A stretch of 64,000 nt of DNA from Bolinopsis microptera (GCF_026151205.1 NC_087084.1:12735453-12799452); one strand, 5' to 3'. Shown: positions 45,617-56,765, counted from the first letter of the stretch. Notes: generated from the sequence alone by a model not told the origin. Program-made: numbers and translations.

Positions 45617-47059
45617 TCAAAAGGGGCGGAGTTCTAGATCTCGTTTGAGTCTCAGAACTTTCTGGCACATCTCGCTATACGTACTCTTGTAGGTGGAGCA
45701 TGTCTTCTCCAGACCTGAAGTAACCATGGTAACTAATTACTACAGACCTGAAGTAACCATGGTAACTAATTACTACAGACCTGAAGTAACCATGGTAACT
45801 AATTATTACAGACAGCTGCTGTAACGAGTGAAGGGGCGGCGTTCCTTTCCAGCTCACTAAATATGGGTAGTCTCATTAACAAACCATAACCCCCTCCTTT
45901 TGGTACACATTGAAGTCCAGCAACCCCACTCCGTTTCTTACGAAGCTCCAAATATACTCTAAAAAATCCAAAGAATATTTATCGATGAGCTTAATAATAT
46001 TACAATGCTACATAAATGTCACAAAGTTTCTAACTGACATGTTGCGTCGTGACAGTAGATAAATGTCACAAAGTTTCTAACTGACATGTTGCGTCGTGAC
46101 AGTAGATAAATTTCACAAAGTTTCTAACTGACATGTTGCGTCGTGACAGTAGATAAATGTCACAAAGTTTCTAACTGACATGTCACAAAGTTTCTAACTG
46201 CCATCTTCTCGTTCAGCCTCTTCTCGATCTCAAACAGCTGTTTCTGAGAATCCCTGCGTTCCTCTTCACATCTCAGAGTTAAATCAGCTACTTTGGTTTC
46301 TGCAGCAGCTAGCTCCAGCTTCTGCCGCTCCCACTCGTCTCTGTATACCTGCGATAGGGTGCTAAGTAACAGTTAGTAACTATGTGCCTCAGGTAACGAT
46401 AGGGTGCTAAGTAACAGTTAGTAACTATGTGCCTCAGGTAACGATAGGGTGCTAACTGCTAAGTAACAGCTAGTAACCATAACGATAGCTTTATCAAGGC
46501 ATGACTAAACACATAGACTTGTGTGAAAGAATGGAGGTCAGGAAGTGCTATAAGTTTGTTTTGACACGTGATACTGATTTGGGGGGGGGGGGGGGGGGGG
46601 GGGAGGGTCAACCCCCATCCAGTAGGGGGATGTTCCAGTATGGGGGGATGTTCCAGTAGGGACTGCCTAACTTATAAAACTGACCTGATTATATAGGTCC
46701 GCTCGTTCTGACACTGCCTAACTTGACTCAGATATCTTCTGTTCCGCCTCTCGTGCTGAAATCTCAGGTATTTCTCCAGCATCAGCTCCCCTTCCGGTAC
46801 CACTGATTGGTTACTCTCTGCAAAAAGGTTGGTAAAGTAATACCACGTTTCTGTTAACCCTTTTATTTAAGTATTGTAAGTCCCTAAAAAGCTTTTCTAC
46901 AAGTCTTTTCTACAGCTTCCTCAAGAGAATCATCGTACCTACCAAAACTATCATTTTCAAATCGGTGGCTGTTTTTTCTGCGGTGGACCATTCCAGGAGA
47001 AGATACTAATGTCTTGTCCAAATATGTTGATATCAGACCGTCGCTTATCGTGTTAACTT
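45617..47059 (-). CDS. Coiled-coil protein, spliced, partial
   Basis: Five exons too short to stand out as long open frames: 47059-46943, 46817-46685, 46361 to about 46182, 45958-45810 and 45714-45617 (stop TGA 45619-45617). Phases agree at most junctions. The product includes LISTYLDKTLVSSPGMVHRR, a charged helical stretch ELMLEKYLRFQHERRNRRYL continuing into WERQKLELAAAETKVADLTL and EEERRDSQKQLFEIEKRLNE (coiled coil). The C-terminal part has YLELRKKRSGVAGLQCVPKG, GYGLLMRLPIFSELERNAAP and a helical end CQKVLRLKRDLELRPF. I do not recognise the family. The exact donor of exon 3 is uncertain because it lies in a minisatellite. A further 5' exon may lie near 47310-47400. A poly(A) signal (AATAAA, minus) is at about 45380. 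Confidence 0.65.
45713..45811. repeat. 33-bp minisatellite spanning a splice acceptor
   Basis: Three tandem copies of ACCTGAAGTAACCATGGTAA plus 13 bp. Each carries, on the minus strand, GGTTACTTCAG, the acceptor of the last exon of the coiled-coil gene. Confidence 0.9.
46013..46199. repeat. 47-bp minisatellite overlapping a splice donor
   Basis: About 3.5 copies of TAAATGTCACAAAGTTTCTA plus 27 bp. On the minus strand each includes GTCAGTTAG / CAGTTAGAAAC, candidate donors of exon 3 of the coiled-coil gene. Confidence 0.85.
46352..46475. repeat. 45-bp minisatellite spanning a splice acceptor
   Basis: About 2.7 copies of CGATAGGGTGCTAAGTAACA plus 25 bp. On the minus strand each contains TGTTACTTAG|CACCCTATCG, the acceptor chosen for exon 3 of the coiled-coil gene. 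Confidence 0.85.
46577..46606. repeat. Poly-G tract
   Basis: A run of about 26 G in an intron of the coiled-coil gene, followed by C-rich repeats of GTAGGGGGATGTTCCA. Confidence 0.9.
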
Positions 47060-47993
47060 CTGAAATTTTGAGGAGTTATAGATTCGAACATATCACACGG
47101 ATAAACTTAAGAAAATCCAACGAAAAATAATTTGAGAATGCGTTTTCGAACATGGTAAGATCAATGAATCGAGGCTTAAAGCATACCATATAGAATCAGA
47201 CAGATAATAATATGAGTAAACTGTGACCAACAGAACGTAACAAGGAAAGCGGCTTGTCGGCCACGCGCGCGGCGTGGGAAATGTTTATATTAGCTGTAAG
47301 TATTTACAATTTCAAAATGTTGCCGCGTCTTACGAATATGTTGACAATATTTATGTCCCACTGAGACCATTGGTCCGTTTTGCCAGAATGAAAATGAAGA
47401 ACTTTTATTGAACTAAAAAGAAGAAATAGGTTCAGTTCTGCCAACAACATTTTAAGTTCAGATTTTTCAATGGGATAAAATTGATTCATAATTCTTGTTC
47501 AAAATAGATCTTTTGAAATACTTAAATACTGAATGATTCGGAAAATCCTGCTAGAATGTGAAACACAAGCAAACATCTTTAGAAGAGAAATTTAACAATT
47601 CCGCTCCAATAGGGAATTTTTTGAGAGGGTGACCCTTTTTTGGGTAACGTGACCCCTAAAATGGCCCCCCCATTTCATCTGAATGGCCGGCCAAACCTGA
47701 GAAGAGGTCGGAACAGTGTCAAGAGCACTGTGATGTAGTGTGTGCAGCATCGAGCTGCATCTCCAACACGTCCAATTACATCCCTTTTAAGGTGGCTAAT
47801 GGGAAAGCCATTATGGGCAACATGAGATGGTCAGGTGACCACTTTGGCGTTAAATCATGCTATCTTGTGACCTCACGTGTCTCATTACTTGCCGCTCTGG
47901 AGGGTAGCAAGGAAATATTCTACAGATCCGAGCAAGGAAAGAGCTAGGTTGACATATAAGTAGGCCTGGGACCACTCAATGGGCAGTTTTAAT

Positions 47994-48112
47994 ACTTTCA
48001 ACACTACTATATAACAAATAATTTGAGGTAAGATTAAGTTCCAATGTGTAACTGGTTCTCTCCGGAGACCAGACTTCACATCTTTTGGTAAGCCTTCCAC
48101 AAGGAGGGCTCT
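47994..48112 (+). ncRNA. SL RNA gene 1 (reference copy)
   Basis: A 34-nt leader exon starts ACTTTCAACACTA and ends AATAATTTGAG, then the donor GTAAGA at 48028. The intron part has a hairpin CTGGT-CTC/GAG-ACCAG capped by a UCCG (UNCG-type) tetraloop, an Sm-like site ATCTTTTGG (48080-48088), and a perfect 8-bp 3' hairpin AGCCTTCC-ACAA-GGAGGGCT (48091-48110). Total about 118 nt, the size of known SL RNAs. TATAA-like sequence lies about 40 bp upstream (GACATATAAGTAGG). The 5' end is inferred from where relics at 1-110 begin to match. Confidence 0.8.
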
Positions 48113-48330
48113 AATAAACGATGCAATAATAAAGATAAACAGAGCTCCCGGTATTGTATCCCGACAGCCAGCTCCGAGTCATGTCCTCTTAGCATGGTTT
48201 TGTGATCACAACCAAAAAGTAGCCAGCAATGTTGTTACAATCAAAGTGCTAATCGCCAGCCATAAAACTAATATTTGCAGGAACTGAGGAATTAATTATT
48301 AAATGTAGTGGCCGTAATTTCATAACTTTC

Positions 48331-48448
48331 GGATACGGCCATACTCGGTTGAATACACCCCATCTCGTTCGATCTGGGAAGTTAAGCAACTGCAGGCCGG
48401 GTTAGTACTTGGATGGGTGACCGCCTGGGAATTCCCGGTGCCGTATCC
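48331..48448 (+). rRNA. 5S rRNA gene 1 (reference copy)
   Basis: 118 nt. The ends pair as helix I (GGATACGGC with GCCGTATCC). The internal control region is conserved (GGGAAGTTAAGCAAC; GTTAGTACTTGGATGGGTGA; CCGCCTGGGAA). A TTTT terminator follows directly. Confidence 0.97.
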
Positions 48449-48854
48449 TTTTGCAAATGATTTGTTAATTTCCTCATTTTTTGAGAGGGGGGTTTTTTTG
48501 GTAACGTGACCCCTAAAATGGGCCCCCCATTTCATCTGAATGGCCGCGCCAAAACTGAGAGAGGTCGGAACATGTCATGAGCACTGTGATTGTAGTGGTG
48601 CAGCATCGAGCTGCATCTCCAACACGTCCAATTTATCCCTTTTAAGGTGGCTAATGGGAAGCCATTATGGGCACATGAGATGGTCATGGTGATCACACTT
48701 TGGCGTTAAATCATGCTATCTTGTGAACTCACGTGTCTCATTGCCTGCCACGCTCTGGAGGGTAAGCAAGGAACATATTCTACAGATCCGGCAAGGAGGA
48801 AAGAGCTAGGGTGAATATATGTAGGCCTGGGTCACTTCAATGGGCAGTTTTTAT

Positions 48855-48977
48855 ACTTTCAACACTGACTTTTTAACAAATAATTTGATGGTATGGATTA
48901 AGTTTCTATGTTGTAAATCTGTGTTCTCTCGGAACCAGACTTCACATCTTTTGGTAAGCCTTCCTACAAGGGGGTCT
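48855..48977 (+). ncRNA. SL RNA gene 2, damaged donor
   Basis: The leader reads ACTGACTTTTTAACAAATAA and ends TTTGATG before GTATGG. The Sm-like site is intact; the 3' hairpin has lost a base. Confidence 0.65.
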
Positions 48978-49190
48978 AATAAACGATGCAATAATAAAGA
49001 TAAACAGCGCTCCCGGTATTGTATCCCGACAGCCAGTCCGTAAGTAAGTACTCTTAGCATGGTTTTGGATCACAACCAATAAAGTTAGCAGCTATGTTGT
49101 TAAAATCAAGTGCTAATCGCCAGTTAAAACTAATATTGCAGGAAAACTGAGGAATTAATTATTAATGTAGTGGCCGTAATTCAAAACTTC

Positions 49191-49311
49191 GGACACGGCC
49201 TTACTCGGTTGAAGACACCCCATCTCGTTGTCGATCTGGGAAGTTATGCAACTGCAGGCCGGGTTAGTACTTGGATGGGTGACCGCCTGGGAAATTCCCG
49301 GTGCCGTATCC
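49191..49311 (+). rRNA. 5S rRNA gene 2
   Basis: Starts GGACACGG (one change in helix I). Only three T follow the gene, a weak pol III terminator if real. Confidence 0.9.
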
Positions 49312-49723
49312 TTTAGCAAATGATTTGTTAATTCTCATTTTTTGAGAGGGTGACCCTTTTTTGGGTAACGTGACCCCTAAAAATGGCCCCCTCCCCATTT
49401 CATATGAATGGTCACGGCCAAACCGAGAAAGAGGTCGGTACGTGTCCATGAGCACGTGATGTAGTTGTGCTGCATCGAGCTGCATCTCAAACGTCCACGT
49501 ACATACTTTTAAGGTGGCTAAGGGGAAAGCCATTATGGGCAACATGAGATGGGTCAGGTGACCACTTTTGGCGTTAAATCATGCTTTCTTGTGACCTCAC
49601 GTGTCTCATTTACTTGCCGCTCCGGAGTGGTAGCAAGGAAATATTCTCTACAGATCCGAGCAAGGAAAGAGCTTGGGTGACATATAAGATGAGCCTGGGA
49701 CCACTCAATGGGCAGTTTTAAAT

Positions 49724-49844
49724 ACTTTCAACACTACTATTTTAAACAAATATTTGAGGGATGATTTAAGTTCCATTGTGTAACTGGTTCTTCCGGAGAC
49801 CAGGACTTCACATCTTTTGGTTAAGCCTTCCACAAGGAGGGCTC
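49724..49844 (+). ncRNA. SL RNA gene 3, donor GT lost
   Basis: The leader ends ATATTTGAG followed by GGATGA in place of GTAAGA; the Sm-like site and 3' hairpin are intact. Confidence 0.65.
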
Positions 49845-50079
49845 TAATAAACGATGCAAAAAAAAAAAAAAATAATAAAGATAAACAGAGCTCCCGGTAT
49901 TGTATCCCGACAGCCAGCTCCGGTCATGTCCTCTTAGCATGGTTTTGTGATCACAACCAAAAGTGCCAGGCATTGTTGTTACAATCCAATAGTGCTATCG
50001 CCTGCCATAAATAATAATATTTCGCAGGAAATGAGAATTAAATTAATAAATGGAGTGGCCGTTAATTTCATATACTTTC

Positions 50080-50195
50080 GGATACGGCCATACTCGGTGG
50101 AATACACCCCATCTCTTCGATCTGGGAAGTTAAGCAATGAGGCGGGTTAGTACATGGTTGGGGGACCGCCCTCGGGAATTCCCCGGTGCCGATCC
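50080..50195 (+). rRNA. 5S rRNA gene 3, shortened
   Basis: The middle reads CAATGAGGCGGG (bases missing) and the 3' end GCCGATCC lacks a T, so helix I and the internal promoter are affected. Confidence 0.85.
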
Positions 50196-50605
50196 TTTTG
50201 CCATAAAGATTTGTTAATCTCCTCATTTTTTGACGAGGGGCACCCCCCCTTTTTTGGGTAACGTGACCCTCTTAAAATGGCCCCCCATTTCATCTGAATG
50301 GCCGGCCAAACCTGAGAAGAGGTCGAGCAGTGTCAAAGAGCACTGTGAATGAGTGTGTGCAGCATCGAGCTGCATCTCCAACACGTCCAATTACATCCCT
50401 TTTAAGGTGGCTAATGGAAAGCCATTATGGGCAACATGAGATGGTCAGGTGACCACTTTGGCGTTATAATTCATGTCTTTCTTGTGACTCACGTGTCTCA
50501 TTACTTGCCGCTCTGGAGGGTAGCAAGGAATTATTCTACAGTTACGAGAAGATAGTGCTAGGTTGAATTAAGTAGGCATGGGACACTCAATGGGCTTGTT
50601 TTATT

Positions 50606-50725
50606 ACTTTCAACACTACTATATAACAAATAATTTGAGGTAAGATTAAGATTTCCAATGTGTAATGGTTCTCTCCGGAGACCAGACTTCAATCTTTTGG
50701 TAAGCCATTCCACAAGGAGGGCTGC
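50606..50725 (+). ncRNA. SL RNA gene 4, leader intact
   Basis: The leader and GTAAGA donor match copy 1. One base is missing in the first hairpin and the 3' hairpin carries an extra A. Confidence 0.75.
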
Positions 50726-50952
50726 TAATAAAACGATGCAATAATAATGATATACAGAGCTCCCGGTTTTGTATCCCGACAGCCAGACTCCGAGATCTGT
50801 CCTCTTAGCATGGTTTTGTGATCACAACCAAAATAGTAGCCAGATATGTTTTTACAATCAAAGTGCTAATCGCAAGCCATAAAATTAATTTTTTGCAGGA
50901 ACTGAGGAATTCATTTATAATTTGTTGTGGCCGTAATTTCATAAACAACTTC

Positions 50953-51070
50953 GGATACGGCCATACTCTGTTGAATTACACCCCATCTCGTTCGATCGGG
51001 AATTTAAGCAACTGCAGGACAGGGTTAGTACTTGGATGGGTGACCGCCTGGGAATTCCGGTGCCGTATCC
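50953..51070 (+). rRNA. 5S rRNA gene 4
   Basis: 118 nt with paired ends. One insertion (GAATTACACC) and one substitution (GGACAGGG) compared with copy 1. Confidence 0.93.
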
Positions 51071-51495
51071 TTTTGCAATGATTTGTTAAATTTCACTCAT
51101 TTTTTTTGATAGGGTGACCCTTTTTTGGGTAACGTGACCCCTAATAATGGCCCCCCCATTTCATGAATGGCGGCCATACCTGTGCAGGAGGTCGGTACCA
51201 GTGTCAAGAGCACTGTGATGTAGTGTGTGCAGCTATCCGAGCTCGCATCTCCAACACGTCCAATTACATCCCTTTTAAGGTGGTAATGGGGAAAGCCATT
51301 TTGGGCAACATGAGAAATGATCAGGTGGACCACTTTGGCGTTAACTCATGCTATCTTGTGACCTCACGGGTCTCATTTTCTTGCCGCTACTGGAGGGTAG
51401 CAAGGAAAAATATTCTACAGAATCACGTGGAACGGAAGGAAAGAGCTGGGTTGACTTATAAGTAGGCCTGGCACCAACTAAATGGGCAGTTTAAT

Positions 51496-51615
51496 ACTTT
51501 CATCTCTACTATCATACCAAATAATTTTGAGGTATGATTAAGTTTCCAATGTGTAACTGGTTCTTCCGGAGACCAGACTTTCACATCTTTGGTAAGCCTT
51601 CCACAAGGGGGCCTC
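51496..51615 (+). ncRNA. SL RNA gene 5, variant leader
   Basis: The leader has TTTCATCTCTACTATCATAC and an extra T before TTTTGAG; the donor is GTATGA. Confidence 0.65.
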
Positions 51616-51839
51616 TAAAAACGATTGCAATAATAAAGATTAACAGAGTCCCGGTATTGTATCCGACAGCCAGTCTCCGTAGTCATGTCCTCTTAGCTTG
51701 GTTTTGTGATCACAACCAAAAAGTGGCCAGCTAATGTTGTTACTATCAAAGTTGCTAATCGCCAGCAAATTTAAATAATAATATTTGCAGGAACTGAGGA
51801 ATTATTATTAAATGTAGTGGCCGGAATTTCTTAACTTGC

Positions 51840-51959
51840 GGATACGGCCATACTCGGTTGAATACACCCATCTCGTTTCGATCTGGGAAGTTAAGCAACT
51901 GCAGGGCCGGGTTAGTACTTGGATGGGTTGACCGCCTGGGAATTCCCGGTGCCGTATCC
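51840..51959 (+). rRNA. 5S rRNA gene 5
   Basis: Both ends intact. One-base insertions at TCGTTTCGATC, CAGGGCCGG and GGGTTGACC. Confidence 0.93.
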
Positions 51960-52377
51960 TTTTGAAATGATTGGTTTAATTTCCTCATTTTTTGAGAGGT
52001 GACCCTTTTTTGGGTAAACGTGACCCCTAAAATGGCCCTCCCCCCCACCCCCCCTTTTTCTGCATGGCCCGGCCAAACCTGAGAGAAGAGGTCGGAAACA
52101 GTCGTCAAGAGCACTGTGATGTAGTGTGTGCAGATCGAGCGCATCTCCAACACGTCAATTACATCCCTTTTTATGGTGGTAATGGGAAAAGCAATTATGG
52201 GCTAATGAGATGTCAGTGTGACACTTTGGCGTTTAAATCCTTGCTATCTTGTGACCTCTCGTGTTCATTACTTGCCGCTCTGGAGAGGTAGCAAGGAATA
52301 TTCTCACAGATCCGAGCAAGGAAAGTGCTTGGTTGTCATATAAGTAGGCCTGGGACCACTCAATGGACAGTTTTATT

Positions 52378-52495
52378 ACCTTCATCACTACTATATAACA
52401 AATAATTTGAGTAAGATTAAGTCTTCAATGTGGAACTGGTTCTTCCGGAGACCAGACTTCACATACTTTTGGTAAGCCTTCCACAATGGGGGCTC
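52378..52495 (+). ncRNA. SL RNA gene 6
   Basis: The leader is intact after TTCATCACTAC, but one G is missing at the junction (TTTGAG|TAAGA). The 3' hairpin loop is changed. Confidence 0.65.
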
Positions 52496-52715
52496 TAATA
52501 AACGATGCAATAATAAAGATAAACCAGAGCTTCCGTATTTGTTCCCGACATGCCATGCTCCGAGTCATGTCCTTAGCGGGTTTTGTGTTCACACCCAAAA
52601 GGTAGCCAGCAATATGTTGTTACAATCAAAGTGCTAATCGCCAGCCATTAAACTATATTGCAGGAAATGAGGAATTAATTAATTAATGATGTAGTGCCGT
52701 AATTTCATAACTTTC

Positions 52716-52831
52716 GGCTACGCCCTTACTCGGTTGAATACACCATCTCGTTCGAATCTGGGAAGTTAAGCAACTGCAGCCGGGTTAGTACTTGAGGGGT
52801 GACCGCCTGGAATTTCCCGGTGGCCGTATCC
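52716..52831 (+). rRNA. 5S rRNA gene 6
   Basis: Starts GGCTACGCCC, which weakens helix I. The middle has lost a G (CTGCAGCCGGG). Confidence 0.88.
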
Positions 52832-53233
52832 TTTGCAAGATGATTTGTTATTTCTCATTTTTTGAGAGGGGTGAACATTTTTTGGGTAACGTGACCCCTA
52901 AAATGGCCCCCCCATTTCTTCTGATGGCGGAAACTGAGAAGAGGTGGAAACAGTGTCAAGCGCACTGTGATGTAGTGTGTGCCGCATCGAGCTGCTTCTC
53001 AACTCGTCCAAAATTACCATCCCTTTTAAGGTGGCTAATGGGAAGCCATTATGGGCAACATGAGGATTGGTCAGGTGACCACTGTGCGTTAAATCAGGCT
53101 ATCTTGTGACCTCAGTGTCTCAGTACTTGCCGCTCTGGTGGGTAGCAAGGAATATTTACAGATCCGAGCATGGAATGAGCTAGGTTGTGACATAATAAGT
53201 AGGGCCTGGTACCCACTAATGGGCAGTTTTAAT

Positions 53234-53350
53234 ACTTTCAAACTACTATATAAACAAATAATTTGAGGGAAGTTTAAGTTCCAATGTGTAACTGGTCTCT
53301 CGGAGACCAGACTTCACATCTTTTGGTAAGCCTTCACAAGGAGGGGACTC
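53234..53350 (+). ncRNA. SL RNA gene 7, donor altered
   Basis: The leader lost two bases near its start (TTTCAAACTACTA). The junction reads TTTGAG|GGAAGT. Confidence 0.6.
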
Positions 53351-53568
53351 TAATAATACGATGCTATAATAAAGTTAAAAGTGCTTCCCGGTTATTGTAT
53401 CCCGACAGCCAGCTCCGGTGGATGTCTCTTAGATGGTTTTGTGACACAACCAAAAAGTAGCAGCATCGTTGTTACACATCAAAGGCTATTCGCAGCCATA
53501 AAAACTAATATTCGCAGGACTGAGGAATTAATTATTAAATGTAGTGCGCCCGGAATTTCATAACTTTC

Positions 53569-53695
53569 GGATACGGCCATACTCGGTTGATTACACCCCA
53601 TCTTCGTTCGATCTGGGAAGTTAGCAACTGCAGGCTCCGGGTTAGTACTTGGATGGGTGAGAACCGCCCTGGAATTCCCGGGGTGCCGTATCTCC
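53569..53695 (+). rRNA. 5S rRNA gene 7, lengthened
   Basis: 127 nt. Insertions in the box C region (GGGTGAGAACCGCCC) and at the 3' end (GTATCTCC). Confidence 0.87.
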
Positions 53696-54110
53696 TTGTG
53701 CAAATTATGTGTTAATTTCCTCATTTTTTGAGAGGGTGACCCTTTTTTGGGTAACGTGACCCTAAAAATGGCCCCCCCATTTCATTGAAATGGGCCGGCC
53801 AACCTGAGAAGACGGTCGGAACAGTGTCAAGGCGCACTGTGATGTTGTGTTGTGCTCAGCATGAGCTGCATCTCCAACACGTCCAATTACATTCCTTTTT
53901 AGGTGGCTAATGGAAAGCATTATGGAACTATGAGATGTCAGGTGACCACTTTGGCGTTGAATCATTGACTGTCTTGTGAATCCTCACGTGTCTCATTTCT
54001 TGCCGCCTCTGGGAGGGTAGCATAGGAAATATTCTACAGATCCGAGCAAGGGAAAGAGCTCTAGAGTGACATATAAGGAGGCCTGGGACCATCAATGAGG
54101 CAGTTTTAAT

Positions 54111-54234
54111 ACTTTCAATCACTACTATATAACAAATATTTGACGGTATGATTAAGTATCCAATGTGTTAATGGGTTCTCTCCGGGAGACCAGTACTTCA
54201 CATCTTTTGGTAAGCCTTCCTCTATGGAGGCGCT
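54111..54234 (+). ncRNA. SL RNA gene 8
   Basis: The leader ends TATTTGACG then GTATGA. The 3' hairpin is altered (CCTTCCTCTATGGAGGCG). Confidence 0.6.
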
Positions 54235-54462
54235 TAATAAAACGATGCTATATAAATTATAGATAAACAGAAGCTCCCGGTATTGTATCTCGACAGCCAG
54301 AGTCTTCGAGTAATGTCCTCTTAGCATGTTTTGTGATCACAACCAAAAAAGTAGCCAGCAATGTTGGTACAATCAAAGTGCTAATCGCCAGCCATATAAC
54401 TAATATTTGCGGATCTGAGGAACTTAATTATTAAATGTAGTGGCCGTAATTTCATAACTTTC

Positions 54463-54583
54463 GGATGACGGACATCTCGGTTGAATACCACCCATCTCGT
54501 CGTTATTGGAAGTTATAAGCTGCTACTGCAGGGCCGGGTTAGTATTGGTGGGTGACGCCTGGGATTTTCCCGGTGCCGTATCC
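54463..54583 (+). rRNA. 5S rRNA gene 8
   Basis: The 5' end is scrambled (GGATGACGGACATC) and the middle carries indels (TTATTGGAAGTTATAAGC). The 3' end is intact. Confidence 0.85.
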
Positions 54584-54999
54584 TTTTGCAAATGATTGTT
54601 TATTTCCTCATTTTTTGAGAGGGTGACCTTTTTTTGGGTAACGTTGAACCATAAAAATGACCCCCCCATTTCATCTGAATGGCCGGCACCAAACCTGAGA
54701 AGACGGTCCGGAACAGTGTCAAGGTGCACTGTGATGTTGTGTGTGCAGCATCGAGCTGCATCTCAACACGTCCCATTTTCTTCCCTTTTGAGGTGGCTAA
54801 TGGGAAAGCCATTTGGGGCAAACATGAGATGGTCAGGTGAACCTACTTTGGCGTTAAATCATGCTATCTTGTGACCTCAGTGTCTATTACTTGCGCTCTG
54901 GAGGGTAGCAAGGAAATATTCTACACGATCCCGAGCAAGGAAGAGCTAGGTTGACCATTATAAGTAGTGCCTGGGAACCACTCAATGGGCAGTTTTATT

Positions 55000-55118
55000 A
55001 CTTTCAACACTACTATATATACATATATTTGAGGTTAAGATTAAGTTCCAATGTGTAACTGGTTCTATACGGAGACCAGACGTCACCACTGTTGGTAAGC
55101 CTTCCACAAGGAGGGCTC
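55000..55118 (+). ncRNA. SL RNA gene 9
   Basis: The leader middle reads CTATATATACATATATTTGAG and the donor is GTTAAG. The Sm-like site is changed to CACTGTTGG; the 3' hairpin is perfect. Confidence 0.6.
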
Positions 55119-55339
55119 TAATAACGATGCAATAATAAAGATAAACAGAGCTCCCGGTATTGTATCCTCAGACAGCCTGCTCCGAGTTTCAATGTCCATC
55201 TTAGCATGGTTTTGTGATCACCAACCAAATAGTAGCCAGCATGGTTGTTACAATCAAAGGCTAATCGCCAGCCATAAAACTATTATTGGGGAACTGAGAA
55301 TTAATTATTAAATGTAGTGGCCGTAATTTCATTACTTTC

Positions 55340-55468
55340 GGTTACGGCCATTACTCGGTGAATACCACCCATCTCGTTCGATCTGGGAAGTAAGCAACTG
55401 CAGGCGGGTTAGTACTTGGTTGGGTGACCGCCTTGGGAATTCCCGTTCTCTCACGCGGTGCCGTTTCC
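55340..55468 (+). rRNA. 5S rRNA gene 9, insertion near 3' end
   Basis: 129 nt. About 10 extra bases (TTCTCTCACGC) split the conserved CCCGGTGCC; the 3' end reads CCGTTTCC. Confidence 0.85.
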
Positions 55469-55896
55469 TTTTGCTAAATGATTTGTTAATTTGCCTCATT
55501 TTTTTGGAGGGGACCCTTGTTTGGGTATCGTGCCCCTAATAATGGCCCCCCATTTTCATCTGAAGGGCCGGCCTAACCTGAGAGAGGTCGGATACAGTGT
55601 CAAGTAGACTCATGCGGGAGGTAGTGGGTGCTGCTTTCAGGAGCTGCATCTCAACACGTCCAATTACTTCCCTTTTATGGGGCTAATGGGGAAAGCCATT
55701 TTGGGCAACATGAGTTGGTCAGCTTGACACTACTTTGGGCCGTTAATAATCATGCTATCTTGTGACCTCAACGTGTCCTCATTACTTGCCGCTCTGGTGG
55801 GTAGCAAGGTAAATATTCTACAGATCCGAGCAAGGAAAGAGCTTAGGTCCCTTGACATATAGTAGGCCTGGGGACCACTCAATGGGCAGTTTTAAT

Positions 55897-56016
55897 ACTT
55901 TCAACACTACTATATAACAAATATTGAGGTATGATTAATAGTTCCAATCGTGTAAACTGGTTCTCGCCGGAGGACACAGCTTCACATCTTTTGGTAAGCC
56001 TTCACAAGGAGGGCTC
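55897..56016 (+). ncRNA. SL RNA gene 10
   Basis: The leader is shortened near its end (AACAAATATTGAG) with donor GTATGA. The Sm-like site is intact. Confidence 0.65.
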
Positions 56017-56240
56017 TAATAAACGACTGCAATAATAATAAGATAAACGAGCTCCCGGTATGGTTTCCCGACAGCCGGCTCCGAGGTCTTGTCCTCTTAG
56101 CATGTTTTGTGATCACAACCAAAAAGTAGCCAGCAATGTGGTTACAATCTAAGTGCTAATCGCCAGCCATAAAACTAATATTTGCAGGTAACTGAGGATT
56201 CAATTATTAAATGTAGTGGCGTAATTTCATAAAATCTTTC

Positions 56241-56355
56241 GGATCGGCATACTCGGTTGAATACACCCCATCCGTTCGATTGGGAAGTTAAGCAAACTGC
56301 AGGCCGGGTTAAAGTACTTGGATGGGTGACCGCCTGGGAATTCCGGTGCGTATCC
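56241..56355 (+). rRNA. 5S rRNA gene 10, short
   Basis: 115 nt; starts GGATCGGCAT with bases missing in helix I on both sides (GTGCGTATCC). Confidence 0.87.
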
Positions 56356-56765
56356 TGTTGCAATTGATTTGTTAATTTTCCCTCATTTTTTGAGAGGGTG
56401 ACCCTTCTTTTGGGGTAACGTGACCCCTAATAATGGCCCCCCCAATTTCTTCTGAATGGCCGGCCAAACTGAGAAGAGGTCGGAACAGTGCCAAGAGCAT
56501 GTGATTAGTGTGTGCAGCATCGAGGCTGCATCTCCAACACGTCCAATTACATCCCTTTTAAGGTGGCTAATGGGAAAGCCATTATGGGCAACATGAGATG
56601 GTCAAGGTGTCCACTTGCGTTTTATAAATAATGCTATCTTGTGACCTCACGTGTCTCATTACTTGCGCTCTGGAGGGTAGAAAGGAAAATACTCTACAGA
56701 TCGAGCAAGGAAAGAGCTAGGTTGACATATAGTAGCCTGGAACCACTCAATGGGGCAGTTTTAAT

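Noticed and set aside
45675-45857. 60-codon frame with repeated SYHGYFRS units
   Set aside because: It is the 33-bp minisatellite read through; the real exons end and start on either side of it.
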